NCBI GenBank assembly: GCA_039985655.1
Contig: JBDWSF010000035.1
Coordinates: forward strand, 107,845 to 171,844
DNA: 64,000 nucleotides
Source of the DNA: Postechiella sp039985655
GTDB lineage: Bacteria > Bacteroidota > Bacteroidia > Flavobacteriales > Flavobacteriaceae
Direction: 5' to 3'
The first letter of the stretch is position 1. Every line of letters starts with the position of its first letter. Under the pieces are notes generated by a model, which did not search any database, was not told the DNA's origin, and saw only the letters and a list, made by a program, of their open reading frames with translations. The position numbers and the translations under genes are program-made. This document shows, piece by piece, positions 1 through 8,715 of the stretch.

Positions 1-79
1 ATTGTGCAACTTTTAAAGGGGTATCTATTGTGAATCCAATACCCATTACTGGGATGTGAAATGAATGTGCTTTTTTCAT
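1..79 (-). CDS. N-terminal fragment of an unidentified protein, cut by the window edge
   Basis: Read on the minus strand from the ATG at 79-77, an open frame of 26 codons runs off the left edge. It begins MKKAHSFHIPVMGIGFTIDT and continues with PLKVAQ. The neat start, the absence of stops and the divergent arrangement with ppc support a real gene start. I do not recognise the family from this short stretch and assign no function. Confidence 0.5.
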   Translation of the reverse strand, partial: MKKAHSFHIPVMGIGFTIDTPLKVAQ

Positions 80-384
80 ATTTGATTTCGTTAATCGGCA
101 AAGATATTATGACTGCAACGTATAGAATATGATATATGTCATGCTTTAAACCATTGAATTTTGAAAAAGAATGCTTTTTAAATTTATTTTAAACAAATTA
201 TAAAAGTGAATAACCTCGATTTAACGTGTTTTTGATTGTAAAGAATTAATGATTGCCTTTATTTTTTTTAATTATTCTTAGTTAGAATAATACATTCAAC
301 GTAAATCCATAAAACTTTAATTGATGGGCATTCTTTAGTGCTTTGTTTAGTATTTTTGCGATTAATTTTCAATAGAGTGAAGCC
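80..384. other. Divergent intergenic region between the partial gene and ppc
   Basis: No coding frame is visible. The region holds an AT-rich hairpin at 271-291 (ATTATTCT, five-base loop, AGAATAAT) and a flavobacterial-type -7 box, TATTTTTG, at 351-358, 26 bases before the ppc ATG. There is no TTG at the ideal 19-21 bp upstream of the box; the nearest TTG is at 321-323, giving a 27-bp spacer. Confidence 0.4.
351..358 (+). promoter_or_regulatory. Candidate -7 box upstream of ppc
   Basis: TATTTTTG matches the Bacteroidota TAnnTTTG consensus and lies 26 bp ahead of the ppc start codon. The same octamer precedes waaA, pdxJ and tig in this window. The -33 TTG is not well placed, so this is a partial match. 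Confidence 0.4.
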
Positions 385-2976
385 ATGTCTGTAGAGCCAA
401 AATTAACACGATTTAATCAGAGTGTATTGTCTAAATATCAAATATACAACAGTATATTTATGACCTTACCTTTCGATTCTATTACAAAAACGGGAGTATT
501 ACTTCCATTATTTCACGAAACCTGTGAAAAAGGATTTGCCAACGGTGAAGACCCAACAACCATAGTAGAAACGTTTTTTGAAAAGTATCAAGGAAGACGA
601 TCGGAAGAAAGTCAAATAAACTTGTTGTTTAGATTTATTCAATATATTGAAAGGCAAGTGGTTTTATTTGATGCTGTTGAAGATGCGGCATTCCCTATTG
701 TAAATAATATGGATGGTATTGGTACGCTAAGAAATTTAAAAGACGTTGCTAAATCTGAAAATTCTTTAGAGGCATTAAAAAGTTATCTTGATGAGTTTAA
801 AGTGCGTATTGTTTTAACGGCACATCCTACTCAGTTTTACCCAGGTTCTGTATTAGGAATTATTACAGATTTATCTAAAGCAGTTAAAAATAACGACCTA
901 AGTGATATTAATAATTTATTTGCACAATTAGGTAAAACACCATTTTTTAAGCGCGAAAAACCAACACCTTATAACGAAGCTAAAAGTTTAATTTGGTATT
1001 TAGAAAACGTGTTTTATAAATCTTTTGGTGAGATATATGATTATATACAGCATAATATTTATGACGATGGGAAGCAACATAACGAAATTATAAATATTGG
1101 ATTCTGGCCAGGCGGAGATAGAGATGGTAATCCGTTTGTAAAACCAAATACGACAATAAAAGTAGCAAACAAATTAAAGCAAGCTATTCTTAAAAAGTAC
1201 TACGGAGATCTTAAAGATTTAAGGCGTAAATTAACTTTTAGAGGTGTAGAAGAGCGTGTTATTAAATTAGAAACTGTTTTATATAACTATAGTATAGATT
1301 TAAAGACGGAGAAAACGATAACATCTCAAGAGTTACTTGATGAATTAATAAGTATCAGAGATGTTATTAAAAAAGATCATCAATCACTTTATATTTCAGA
1401 GATAAACAGCTTAATCAATAAAGTACATCTATTTGGTTACAATTTTGCAGCCTTAGATATTCGACAAGATAGTAGAATTCACCATACGGTATTTACTACG
1501 GTTATTGATAATTTGATTGAAAACGGGCATGAATCTTTTCCGAAAAATTATCATGACTTATCTGATGACGAGCAGGTGAGAATTTTATCAGAAGTAAAAG
1601 CAGACAAACTTATAGATATCGAAGTTTTTGAAGATGAAATGGTGCATAATACGTTAAAAACGATTAAAACCATTAAGAAAATTCAAAAATCTAATGGAGA
1701 ACGAGGTGCTAATAGATACATTATTAGTAATAACCAAACGGCTCTTCATATGATGCAGCTTTTTGCGATGTTAAAATTAACAGCGTTTAAAGAGGATTTA
1801 ACCGTAGATGTTGCGCCACTTTTCGAAACGATTCCAGATTTAGAAAATGCACCAGACGTTATGGAGCAATTATACACGAACCCAGCATACATAGCACATT
1901 TAAAAGTTAGAGGTAATAAACAGCATATTATGCTTGGTTTCTCTGACGGAACTAAAGATGGGGGTTATTTAATGGCAAACTGGGGGATTTTTAAAGCTAA
2001 AGAACGCCTAACAGAAATTTCTAGGAAACACGGTATTACAGCCATTTTCTTTGATGGTCGTGGTGGACCTCCAGCTCGTGGTGGTGGAAAAACACATCAA
2101 TTCTATTCTTCATTAGGACCAACAATTGAGGATAAAGAAGTACAATTAACGATACAAGGACAAACGATTAGTTCTAATTTTGGAACGTTAGATTCGTCAA
2201 AATATAATTTAGAGCAATTAATAAGTTCTGGTCTTTCTAATAGGTTAGGAAAGGATAATAAAGCCATGAGTGCCGACGACAAAATCGTTATGAACGATTT
2301 AGCTGAAACGAGTTATGAAGCTTATAAGGACTTTAAGAGTCATCCGATGTTTATTCCGTATTTAGAGCGCATGAGTACTTTAAAGTATTATGCTAAAACG
2401 AATATAGGTAGTAGACCATCTAAAAGAGGAAGCTCTGATAAATTAGTGTTTTCAGATTTAAGAGCCATTCCTTTTGTAGGGTCTTGGAGTCAGTTAAAAC
2501 AAAACGTTCCAGGTTTCTTTGGTGTTGGTGTTGCTTTAAAAAAGTATGAAGAAAAAGGAGAGTTCTATAAGGTAGAACAACTTTATAAAAATTCTAAATT
2601 CTTCAAAACATTGCTAGAGAATAGTATGATGTCTTTAACAAAATCGTTCTTCGATTTAACTAAATACATGTCTAAAGACGAAGAGTTTGGTGCATTTTGG
2701 GATATCATATATAACGAATACGTGTCAACAAAAGCATTATTACTTAAGCTTACAGGGTATAAAGAATTAATGGAAAACGAACCTTCTGGTAGAGCTTCTA
2801 TTCAAGTTAGAGAATCTATTGTATTGCCGTTGTTAACTATACAGCAGTATGCACTTAAAAAGATTCAAGAATTAGAAAAAGCTGAGGTTAGAGACGAAGC
2901 GCAAATTAAAATTTTCGAAAAGATTGTTACACGATCTTTATTTGGAAATATTAACGCCAGTAGAAATTCGGCTTAA
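385..2976 (+). CDS. ppc: Phosphoenolpyruvate carboxylase
   Basis: This enzyme carboxylates phosphoenolpyruvate with bicarbonate to oxaloacetate, replenishing the TCA cycle in the cytosol. The 863-residue length is close to the bacterial norm of about 880. Family signatures are clear: TAHPTQ with the catalytic histidine at H147, the GFWPGGDRDGNPFV block from G239, and the mobile-loop motif GRGGPPARGGG from G558. The ATG at 385 gives a normal N-terminus and sits 26 bp after a promoter-like box. The gene appears monocistronic, with a strong terminator at 3012-3042. Confidence 0.96.
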   Translation: MSVEPKLTRFNQSVLSKYQIYNSIFMTLPFDSITKTGVLLPLFHETCEKGFANGEDPTTIVETFFEKYQGRRSEESQINLLFRFIQYIERQVVLFDAVEDAAFPIVNNMDGIGTLRNLKDVAKSENSLEALKSYLDEFKVRIVLTAHPTQFYPGSVLGIITDLSKAVKNNDLSDINNLFAQLGKTPFFKREKPTPYNEAKSLIWYLENVFYKSFGEIYDYIQHNIYDDGKQHNEIINIGFWPGGDRDGNPFVKPNTTIKVANKLKQAILKKYYGDLKDLRRKLTFRGVEERVIKLETVLYNYSIDLKTEKTITSQELLDELISIRDVIKKDHQSLYISEINSLINKVHLFGYNFAALDIRQDSRIHHTVFTTVIDNLIENGHESFPKNYHDLSDDEQVRILSEVKADKLIDIEVFEDEMVHNTLKTIKTIKKIQKSNGERGANRYIISNNQTALHMMQLFAMLKLTAFKEDLTVDVAPLFETIPDLENAPDVMEQLYTNPAYIAHLKVRGNKQHIMLGFSDGTKDGGYLMANWGIFKAKERLTEISRKHGITAIFFDGRGGPPARGGGKTHQFYSSLGPTIEDKEVQLTIQGQTISSNFGTLDSSKYNLEQLISSGLSNRLGKDNKAMSADDKIVMNDLAETSYEAYKDFKSHPMFIPYLERMSTLKYYAKTNIGSRPSKRGSSDKLVFSDLRAIPFVGSWSQLKQNVPGFFGVGVALKKYEEKGEFYKVEQLYKNSKFFKTLLENSMMSLTKSFFDLTKYMSKDEEFGAFWDIIYNEYVSTKALLLKLTGYKELMENEPSGRASIQVRESIVLPLLTIQQYALKKIQELEKAEVRDEAQIKIFEKIVTRSLFGNINASRNSA

Positions 2977-3011
2977 GACCCTTTTTAAGACTGAAAATTA
3001 ATAAATTATTG

Positions 3012-3042
3012 AAACCCTTTCTGGAAACAGGAAGGGTTTTTT
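3012..3042 (+). terminator. Rho-independent terminator after ppc
   Basis: A 12-bp stem (AAACCCTTTCTG with CAGGAAGGGTTT, one wobble pair) closes a GAAA tetraloop and is followed by a T run. It lies 36 bases past the ppc stop codon. Confidence 0.85.
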
Positions 3043-3043
3043 A

Positions 3044-3074
3044 TTGATTACTATTTAAAAATGTATTAACTTTA
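3044..3074 (+). promoter_or_regulatory. Candidate promoter of the 86-aa small gene
   Basis: TTG at 3044-3046 and TAACTTTA at 3067-3074 are separated by 20 bp, fitting the Bacteroidota -33/-7 layout except for the last base of the -7 box. The TAACTTTA element and the stretch down to the start codon recur upstream of the paralogous gene at 48671-48940, which supports a regulatory role. Confidence 0.5.
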
Positions 3075-3118
3075 AAGAATAACAAGTCCTGTTTTGGGTT
3101 TAATTTAAAATAACGCTT

Positions 3119-3379
3119 ATGATACCTTTCAGATCCGAAATTAGAAATTCACCAACAGAGCAAACTATCAAGATTTTTTTGAGTGATGAATCTTTAGATA
3201 GCGACGTTAAAAGTTATTTAGAAAGTTTTATCGATATAGAACTTATTGAAATAAGGAAAAGTGTAGAGCGTAATCGTGTTGATGAAAATATTACTGTTTT
3301 TAGAAAAAATGGGGTTGATATAAATTCACTTCAAGATCAAATTAATAATAGTTTAGCGGGCTATTTTAATATTCAATAA
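3119..3379 (+). CDS. Small conserved protein of unknown function (paralogue A)
   Basis: This 86-residue protein has no signal peptide or membrane segment. Its sequence is mixed-charge, and its length suggests a single small domain. It shares about 53 of 83 aligned residues with the product of 48671-48940, including PFRSEIRN, QTIKIFLSDESLD, IELIEI and DENITV. Two diverged copies that keep a reading frame show it is a real gene. The upstream DNA is conserved too, ending in the identical TAACGCTTATG. I do not recognise the family; a small regulatory or binding protein is possible but unproven. Confidence 0.85.
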   Translation: MIPFRSEIRNSPTEQTIKIFLSDESLDSDVKSYLESFIDIELIEIRKSVERNRVDENITVFRKNGVDINSLQDQINNSLAGYFNIQ

Positions 3380-3401
3380 ACCGTCATGCATTTTGATTTG
3401 C

Positions 3402-3542
3402 TGTCAGTTCGATTTCGACTTTTTTTGTCGAAATTGTATCGAGAACATTGAAATATAAAAATTTTATTCTCGATAGTTCTGCTGAGCTTGGCGAAGCACT
3501 GATTTCATTTAAAAAAATGAATTAAATTTACTCGAAATGACA
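3402..3542. repeat. Intergenic palindromic repeats of the TGTCAGTTCGA/TATCGAGAA type
   Basis: Two diverged units fill the gap between the small gene and galE. One starts TGTCAGTTCGA and ends TATCGAGAAC (3402-3446), with an internal hairpin GTCGAAA/TTTCGAC type. The other runs from TTCTCGATAG to CTCGAAATGACA (3467-3542) in the opposite sense. The same family occurs at 44339-44602 and 44986-45120. Confidence 0.7.
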
Positions 3543-3625
3543 AATTTTGCTCAAAATGCAAAACGGGGTCAATACTAATAAAAGTATAGATTTTTCTTGA
3601 TTATCAATTTCAGAAATTACATCAT

Positions 3626-3658
3626 AAAAAAGGTTGCTAAAATTTAGCAACCTTTTTT
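3626..3658 (-). terminator. Terminator downstream of galE
   Basis: AAAAAAGGTTGCTAA pairs with TTAGCAACCTTTTTT around a very short loop, and T runs lie on both sides, so it could act in both directions. It lies just past the galE stop codon on the minus strand. Confidence 0.85.
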
Positions 3659-3686
3659 ATATCTTAAAATAAAAGTTTGAATTTAC

Positions 3687-4712
3687 TTACTCAGCAGTTC
3701 TTACTTTTTGTTCCCATTTCCAAGCTGAACGCATAGCATCATCAAGCGATAATTCAGTTTTCCAACCTAATTCATCATTTGCTTTATTAGTATCCGCGTA
3801 AGCAGAAATAATATCACCTTCACGTCTTCCAACAATTTTATAATTCAATTTTTTATCAGAAACTTTTTCGAAAGATTTAATGACTTCTAATACAGAACTT
3901 CCTGTACCTGTACCAAGATTAAAGGTTTCGTAATTCGCTTTATTCTTATTCTTAAGTAAACGACCTAAGGCAATAACGTGCGCTTTAGCTAAATCTACCA
4001 CGTGAATATAATCGCGAATACAAGTGCCATCTGGTGTTGGGTAATCTTCACCAAAAACAGATAATTCTTGTCGTAAACCAATACCAGTTTGCGTAATAAA
4101 TGGCACTAAATTTTGAGGAACACCAATTGGTAATTCTCCAATTTCTCCAGATTTATGTGCGCCTACTGGATTAAAATAACGTAATGCAATGGCCTTTAAA
4201 CTTGGCGTTACTTTACATGTATCACTTATAATCTCTTCACCTATTTGCTTCGTATTTCCGTATGGAGATTCTGCTTGTTTTACTGGTGCATTCTCAGTAA
4301 TTGGTAATTCGTCTGCTTGACCATAAACTGTACAAGACGAGCTAAATATAAAGCCAGCTGTTGGTAGTTTTCTTAATTCTTTAAGAATATAAACCAATGT
4401 ACTGATATTATTTTCATAATACATTAAAGGCTCTTTTACACTTTCTCCAACCGCTTTACTCGCTGCGAAATGAATAACACCTTTAACATCATTATGCTTT
4501 GCAAAAAAAGCTTCAACTTTATCTTTTTCCTTTAAATCTAACTTTTCAAAAATGGGTGTTTTACCAGAAATTGCAGTAATACCATCTAATACGTCTTCAG
4601 AAGAATTAGATAAATCATCTATAATAACGACTTCGTAGCCTTCGTTTTGTAATTCTACAACGGTATGCGATCCTATAAATCCTAATCCACCTGTTACTAA
4701 TATCTTATCCAT
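3687..4712 (-). CDS. galE: UDP-glucose 4-epimerase
   Basis: This cytosolic NAD-dependent short-chain dehydrogenase-type enzyme interconverts UDP-glucose and UDP-galactose (or the N-acetyl forms) for polysaccharide and LPS synthesis. It has the glycine-rich nucleotide site GGLGFIGSH near the N-terminus, the SSSCTVYG segment and the catalytic YxxxK in SPYGNTKQIGEE. The length of 341 residues is typical. Its start overlaps the end of the upstream aminotransferase gene by 8 bp, so the two are translationally coupled. A terminator follows at 3626-3658. Confidence 0.93.
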   Translation of the reverse strand: MDKILVTGGLGFIGSHTVVELQNEGYEVVIIDDLSNSSEDVLDGITAISGKTPIFEKLDLKEKDKVEAFFAKHNDVKGVIHFAASKAVGESVKEPLMYYENNISTLVYILKELRKLPTAGFIFSSSCTVYGQADELPITENAPVKQAESPYGNTKQIGEEIISDTCKVTPSLKAIALRYFNPVGAHKSGEIGELPIGVPQNLVPFITQTGIGLRQELSVFGEDYPTPDGTCIRDYIHVVDLAKAHVIALGRLLKNKNKANYETFNLGTGTGSSVLEVIKSFEKVSDKKLNYKIVGRREGDIISAYADTNKANDELGWKTELSLDDAMRSAWKWEQKVRTAE

Positions 4713-5859
4713 TTATAAATGTTTTAATTTTTGATGTTATATATTCTATTTGTTCATTATCTAATTCGGTGTGCATTGGTAAAGAAATAACCTCTTTTAT
4801 TAATTGGTTTGTTACTTTAAAATCAGCTTCGTTATACCTGTCATCCACATATGCTTTTTGTTTATGAAGTGGAATTGGGTAGTAAACTCCACAAGGAATA
4901 TCGTTTTCATTTAAATATTTAGCCAATGCATCTCTATCTATACCTTTAATTCTTAAAGTATATTGATGAAATACGTGACAATCACAATTTTCGCAAGTAT
5001 CTGTGCAATTACTAGAAAGCTTTGGTGTTATTACGTTTTCTATGCCCTTAAGCGCTTCATTGTATTTTTTAGCAGCCAATTGTCTTGCTTTATTATAGGT
5101 ATCTAAATGCGGTAATTTTACATCTAAAACGGCAGCTTGTATACTATCGAGTCTAGAATTAACTCCAACAACATCATGATGATATCTAACATACATACCA
5201 TGGTTTACAATACCACGAATAGTATGTGCTAAAGCATCGTCATTTGTAAAAATAGCTCCACCATCACCATAACAACCTAAATTCTTAGAAGGAAAAAAAG
5301 ATGTAGACGCTACATGACCAATAGTTCCTGCCTTGGCTTTAGAACCATCTTTGTATGTGTAACTTGCTCCAATAGCTTGCGCATTGTCTTCAATAACAAA
5401 AAGATTATGTGCTTTTGCAATGTCCATAATAGCCTCCATATTGGCACACTGCCCAAATAAATGCACAGGAACTATCGCTTTTGTTTTTGGAGTTATTGCT
5501 TTTTTTATAGCTTCAATATCTATATTAAAATCATCTGGATTTACATCAACCAAAACAGGTGTTAAATTTAGCAAAGCAATAACCTCTACAGTTGCAGCAA
5601 ATGTAAAATCGGCTGTTATAACCTCATCACCAGGTTTTAAACCTAAACCCATCATTGCTATTTGTAAAGCATCGGTGCCGTTAGCACAAGGAATAACATG
5701 TTTAATATCTAGATAGTGTTCTAAATTCTTTTGGAATTCGTGAACTTTAGGACCATTAATAAAAGCAGTAGTTTCAATAACCTCTTGTATTGAAGGATTT
5801 ACAATGTCCTTTATTTGGTTATACTGACCTTTAAGGTCGACCATTTGAATTTTCTTCAT
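4705..5859 (-). CDS. DegT/DnrJ/EryC1/StrS-family sugar aminotransferase
   Basis: This PLP-dependent aminotransferase acts on nucleotide-linked keto-sugars to make amino sugars for surface glycans. The 384 residues carry the fold-type I features: GTDALQIA in the N-terminal part, the VIEDNAQAIGA segment, and the Schiff-base lysine K192 in FFPSKNLGCYGDGGA. An unusual cluster of four cysteines (C285, C289, C292, C294) sits just before the HQYTLR strand and could bind a metal. The gene overlaps galE by 8 bp and is probably the first gene of a two-gene operon. The exact sugar substrate cannot be read from the sequence. Confidence 0.9.
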   Translation of the reverse strand: MKKIQMVDLKGQYNQIKDIVNPSIQEVIETTAFINGPKVHEFQKNLEHYLDIKHVIPCANGTDALQIAMMGLGLKPGDEVITADFTFAATVEVIALLNLTPVLVDVNPDDFNIDIEAIKKAITPKTKAIVPVHLFGQCANMEAIMDIAKAHNLFVIEDNAQAIGASYTYKDGSKAKAGTIGHVASTSFFPSKNLGCYGDGGAIFTNDDALAHTIRGIVNHGMYVRYHHDVVGVNSRLDSIQAAVLDVKLPHLDTYNKARQLAAKKYNEALKGIENVITPKLSSNCTDTCENCDCHVFHQYTLRIKGIDRDALAKYLNENDIPCGVYYPIPLHKQKAYVDDRYNEADFKVTNQLIKEVISLPMHTELDNEQIEYITSKIKTFING

Positions 5860-6056
5860 CTAAAAAAATTGCAGACTAAACAATTTTAAACTTCAAAATC
5901 ATCGTCAATTTTAATGAATACCCGTAGCGGATTTTAAGCTCACAAAATTACAAAATTCAATGTTGCCAAACAATGAAACTATTACGAATAATTACACAAA
6001 GTAATGTGAAATATTAAACAATTAAAGTTTAAACATGATTTTATTTTAAAGAAACG

Positions 6057-6064
6057 TATTTTTG
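6057..6064 (+). promoter_or_regulatory. Candidate -7 box upstream of waaA
   Basis: TATTTTTG lies 17 bases before the TTG start of waaA and matches the flavobacterial -7 consensus. A good -33 TTG was not found at the proper distance. The implied 5' leader would be very short. Confidence 0.4.
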
Positions 6065-6081
6065 TAATTAAAGTATAAGCA

Positions 6082-7317
6082 TTGCGTATCATTTATAACT
6101 TAGGAATTTATCTCGCACATTTTGGTTTAAAATGCATCGCCCCATTTAACTCCAAAATAAAATTAGGTGTAACTGGCCGAAAAAATACTTTTAAAGTTTT
6201 AAAAAAGAATATTTCTACGAACGAAAAAACACTTTGGTTTCATTGTGCTTCTTTGGGAGAATATGAACAAGGTTTACCTGTTTTTAAAGTGCTGAGAAAC
6301 AAATACAAAACACATAAAATTGTATTATCATTCTTTTCGCCGTCAGGTTACGAAATAAGAAAAAATTCTGAAATAGCAGATGTTGTTGTTTATCTTCCTT
6401 TAGATACAAAAGTTAATGCAAAACGATTTTTAGACCTGTTAAATCCTGAACTTACCATTTTTGTTAAGTATGATATTTGGCCAAATGTTCTGAATGAATT
6501 AAAATCACGAAACTTACGCGCCATCTTAATATCTGCTGCTTTTAGAAAAGATCAATCTTTTTTTAAAATTTATGGTAGTCAATTAAGAAAAGCTCTTTTT
6601 GCATTCGAACATATATTTACTCAAAATCAAGCATCAAAAGATTTACTTGAATCTATAAACTATAAAAGGGTTACCATTTCTGGTGACACTCGATTTGATA
6701 GGGTTTTTAGTCAGTTAGAACAAGACAATATCTTAGATTTTATTTCAAAATTCAAGCAAGATAAACTTTGTGTTGTTGCAGGCAGTACGTGGCCAGAAGG
6801 TGAAGCTTTATTTATTAATTATATAAATTCTGAAGCTTCAAAAAATACAAAATTTATTATTGCACCGCACAATATAAAAGAAACTCAAATACATAGCCTA
6901 AAAAGTAAACTGAACGTTAATACCGTTTTGTTTTCAGAAAAAGAAAGCGCGAATCTTCAAGAAGCCAAGGTGTTTATTATTGATACGATTGGCTTATTGA
7001 CTAAAATATATAATTACGCAAATGTTGCTTATGTTGGTGGCGCTATGGGTAACACTGGATTGCACAACACTTTAGAACCTGCTGTTTTTGAAATACCAAT
7101 AATAATTGGTAATAATCACGACAAATTTCCAGAAGCAAAAGCTATGATTGATAATGGTGGTGTATTTTCAATTTCTAATCAAAAAGAATTCGATATTATT
7201 TTAACTGATATGATTGAAAATCCAGAAAACAGAGCCGTTTCAGGGTATAACAATCTGCAATTTATAAAGAAAAACAAGGGTGCCGTGATCCAAATTACCG
7301 ATTATCTACGTATATAA
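6082..7317 (+). CDS. waaA: 3-deoxy-D-manno-octulosonic acid transferase
   Basis: This inner-membrane-associated glycosyltransferase adds Kdo from CMP-Kdo to lipid A precursor in LPS core synthesis. The 411 residues show the GT30/GT-B pattern: HCASLGEYEQG in the N-terminal domain, KYDIWPN, then GSTWPEGE and GGAMGNTGLHNTLEPA in the C-terminal domain. The start is a TTG at 6082; no in-frame ATG gives a normal N-terminus, and the TTG product begins MRIIYNLGIYLAHFGL, the usual hydrophobic segment. The gene is divergent from the aminotransferase-galE pair, which also serves surface glycans. Confidence 0.92.
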   Translation: MRIIYNLGIYLAHFGLKCIAPFNSKIKLGVTGRKNTFKVLKKNISTNEKTLWFHCASLGEYEQGLPVFKVLRNKYKTHKIVLSFFSPSGYEIRKNSEIADVVVYLPLDTKVNAKRFLDLLNPELTIFVKYDIWPNVLNELKSRNLRAILISAAFRKDQSFFKIYGSQLRKALFAFEHIFTQNQASKDLLESINYKRVTISGDTRFDRVFSQLEQDNILDFISKFKQDKLCVVAGSTWPEGEALFINYINSEASKNTKFIIAPHNIKETQIHSLKSKLNVNTVLFSEKESANLQEAKVFIIDTIGLLTKIYNYANVAYVGGAMGNTGLHNTLEPAVFEIPIIIGNNHDKFPEAKAMIDNGGVFSISNQKEFDIILTDMIENPENRAVSGYNNLQFIKKNKGAVIQITDYLRI

Positions 7318-7424
7318 GTTGATTTTTAATGGGAAAACATTAAAAAATTCAAATAATATGGGTAAGTTAATTCTAAAGATGTTAAATTGCTCTAACTTAA
7401 ATAATTAACACTAAAACAAAAAAC

Positions 7425-7787
7425 ATGAAAAAATTAATCTTAAGCACAGTTCTTTTATTAGCATTGAGTCTATCTTTTACGTCTTGTAGAGATGAAGCAA
7501 AAAAAGCTGGAGATGCTGTTGAAAACGCAGTTGATGCAACTGAAAAAGCTGTTGAAAGTGCTGCGGAAGCGACTGAAGCAGCTGCAAGTGATGTTGCAGA
7601 AGGCGCTAAAGAAGTCGCAAATGATGCGGCTGAGGCTGTTGAAAGTGCAGTTGATGCAGCTGGAGAAGCGGTTGATAACGCTGCTACTAAAGCTGGAGAT
7701 GCTGTAGATGGAGTTGTTGAAAAAGCAGGTGAAACTGTAGATGGAGCGGTTGACGCTGCAGCTGACAAGCTTAAAGCTGCTCACTAA
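7425..7787 (+). CDS. Alanine-rich helical lipoprotein
   Basis: The 120-residue product begins with a lipoprotein signal, MKKLILSTVLLLALSLSF, followed by the lipobox cysteine in SFTSC. The mature part is almost entirely A, E, V, D, G and K in imperfect repeats such as AGDAVENAVDA and AGEAVDNAATKA, spaced by about 11 residues. This pattern predicts long amphipathic helices, as in LEA-like or apolipoprotein-like proteins. It probably coats the membrane surface or stabilises the envelope under stress, but that is inference. It is a single gene with a strong terminator at 7813-7840. Long antisense frames here are an artefact of its composition. Confidence 0.85.
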   Translation: MKKLILSTVLLLALSLSFTSCRDEAKKAGDAVENAVDATEKAVESAAEATEAAASDVAEGAKEVANDAAEAVESAVDAAGEAVDNAATKAGDAVDGVVEKAGETVDGAVDAAADKLKAAH

Positions 7788-7812
7788 TTTATAGCAGACT
7801 TATACAATTTAT

Positions 7813-7840
7813 AAAACCACCTCTTGTAGGTGGTTTTTTT
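7813..7840 (+). terminator. Terminator after the Ala-rich lipoprotein gene
   Basis: A perfect 10-bp stem, AAAACCACCT with AGGTGGTTTT, closes a CTTGT loop and is followed by a T run. It lies 25 bases past the stop codon. Confidence 0.9.
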
Positions 7841-7863
7841 ATGGTTAGAATTGAAAAATTTGA

Positions 7864-8127
7864 GCCACTCGTTTAGGAATTGTTGACCGCAAGTTTTACC
7901 CTTTTGGAGTAGATGAAATTCGCATTAAGTTTCCTGAAACTGAAAAAATTGAGTTAACAGCCATTGAAGAAATAAAATCTATCGAAAACCTCGATAATTT
8001 ATCTAAACAAGAACAATATACCCGTAATGCATGGTTGTTTAGTTTTTATTTAGCAAGAATGCGCGTTGGTGATATGTTAATGATAAAATAGATTGATACC
8101 GAAGAACCCATGATTGAGCTCAAATAA
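7864..8127 (+). pseudogene. Remnant of a Bacteroidota tyrosine recombinase (integrase)
   Basis: After an in-frame TGA at 7861, a 75-codon frame ends at TAG 8089-8091. It contains the linker to the catalytic domain, DRKFYPFGVDEIRIKFPETE, followed by KIELTAIEEIKS and the start of the catalytic domain, NAWLFSFYLARMRVGDMLMIK. This closely resembles the (F)LFSFYxxGMRxxDxxxL segment holding the first catalytic arginine of Bacteroidota integrases. A further twelve-codon piece after the stop ends at 8127. The N-terminal SAM-like domain and the C-terminal HxxR and Tyr parts are missing, so it is inactive. Confidence 0.75.
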
Positions 8128-8157
8128 TTGTATTAATATTATTAGAAAAACATTAAA

Positions 8158-8168
8158 ATGTTGTACCT
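8158..8168 (+). repeat. Single copy of the 11-mer ATGTTGTACCT
   Basis: ATGTTGTACCT occurs here about 30 bp after the integrase remnant and as a perfect tandem pair at 18443-18464 next to tRNA-Leu. It may be a recombinase arm or attachment site; that role is inferred only from position. Confidence 0.4.
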
Positions 8169-8233
8169 GCATAAAAAAGATGCTGTTTTAAAATCCAAGT
8201 AAAAACTAAAAAAAAATATTTATTTTTGACAAA

Positions 8234-8395
8234 CTAAGGGAGAGCAACCTCTGATTCTCTATCCTGTATAGCTTCACAACTTGTAGGTGGAGCTATTTTT
8301 ATTTTAGCGTAATCTTTATTATATATTTCATCTTTCTTCCATAAGGTATATATTAGAGCTAGTAGTTTTCTTTGTATTGCTACTTGCCCTATTCT
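8234..8395 (-). pseudogene. C-terminal remnant of an IS110-family transposase
   Basis: On the minus strand an open frame from about 8395 ends at the stop 8234-8236. It reads IGQVAIQRKLLALIYTLWKK and continues with a short charged tail. The QRKLLxLIYTLWK block is characteristic of the C-terminal end of IS110/IS116/IS902 transposases. A stop lies directly upstream in frame and the DEDD and Ser catalytic parts are absent, so only the last ~53 residues survive. Confidence 0.7.
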
Positions 8396-8401
8396 TCATT
8401 A

Positions 8402-8684
8402 ACAACGACTATAAATTATCAATCCAATTTTATTTATAAAGATACTGATGAGGCTCTTGATAATCTCCTCAACTTTTAGTTATTAAAGTATTAATCCTAA
8501 ATGACAAAAAAATATGAGTATGCACATTGACCGACACAGTTTTGGAAATATTTCGGGCGATAAAATCTTTATTTAGATGCTACAAAAATTATATCTGCAT
8601 TTTTCCTTTACTACAACTATAAGGTACCAAGCCAACTTTATTCATAATGATGCTGATTCGGCTTTGGATAAAATTATTAATAAA
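8402..8684 (+). repeat. Duplicated degenerate coding segment of unknown origin
   Basis: Two copies about 208 bp apart (8402-8479 and from 8610) encode TTTINYQSNFIYKDTDEALD and TTTIRYQANFIHNDADSALD. Their first 60 bases match at about 46 positions. The first copy stops at 8477-8479; the second continues in a short frame (8577-8786) that I regard as decayed DNA rather than a gene. The parent family was not recognised. Confidence 0.45.
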
Positions 8685-8715
8685 CGTATTATTTTTATTC
8701 CAGTAGCTTTTTTTA

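Noticed and set aside
7397..7784. Two antisense frames of 123 and 104 codons and a 71-codon overlapping frame on the plus strand
   Set aside because: They are by-products of the repetitive codons of the Ala-rich lipoprotein gene, which has a signal peptide, lipobox and terminator in the sense frame.
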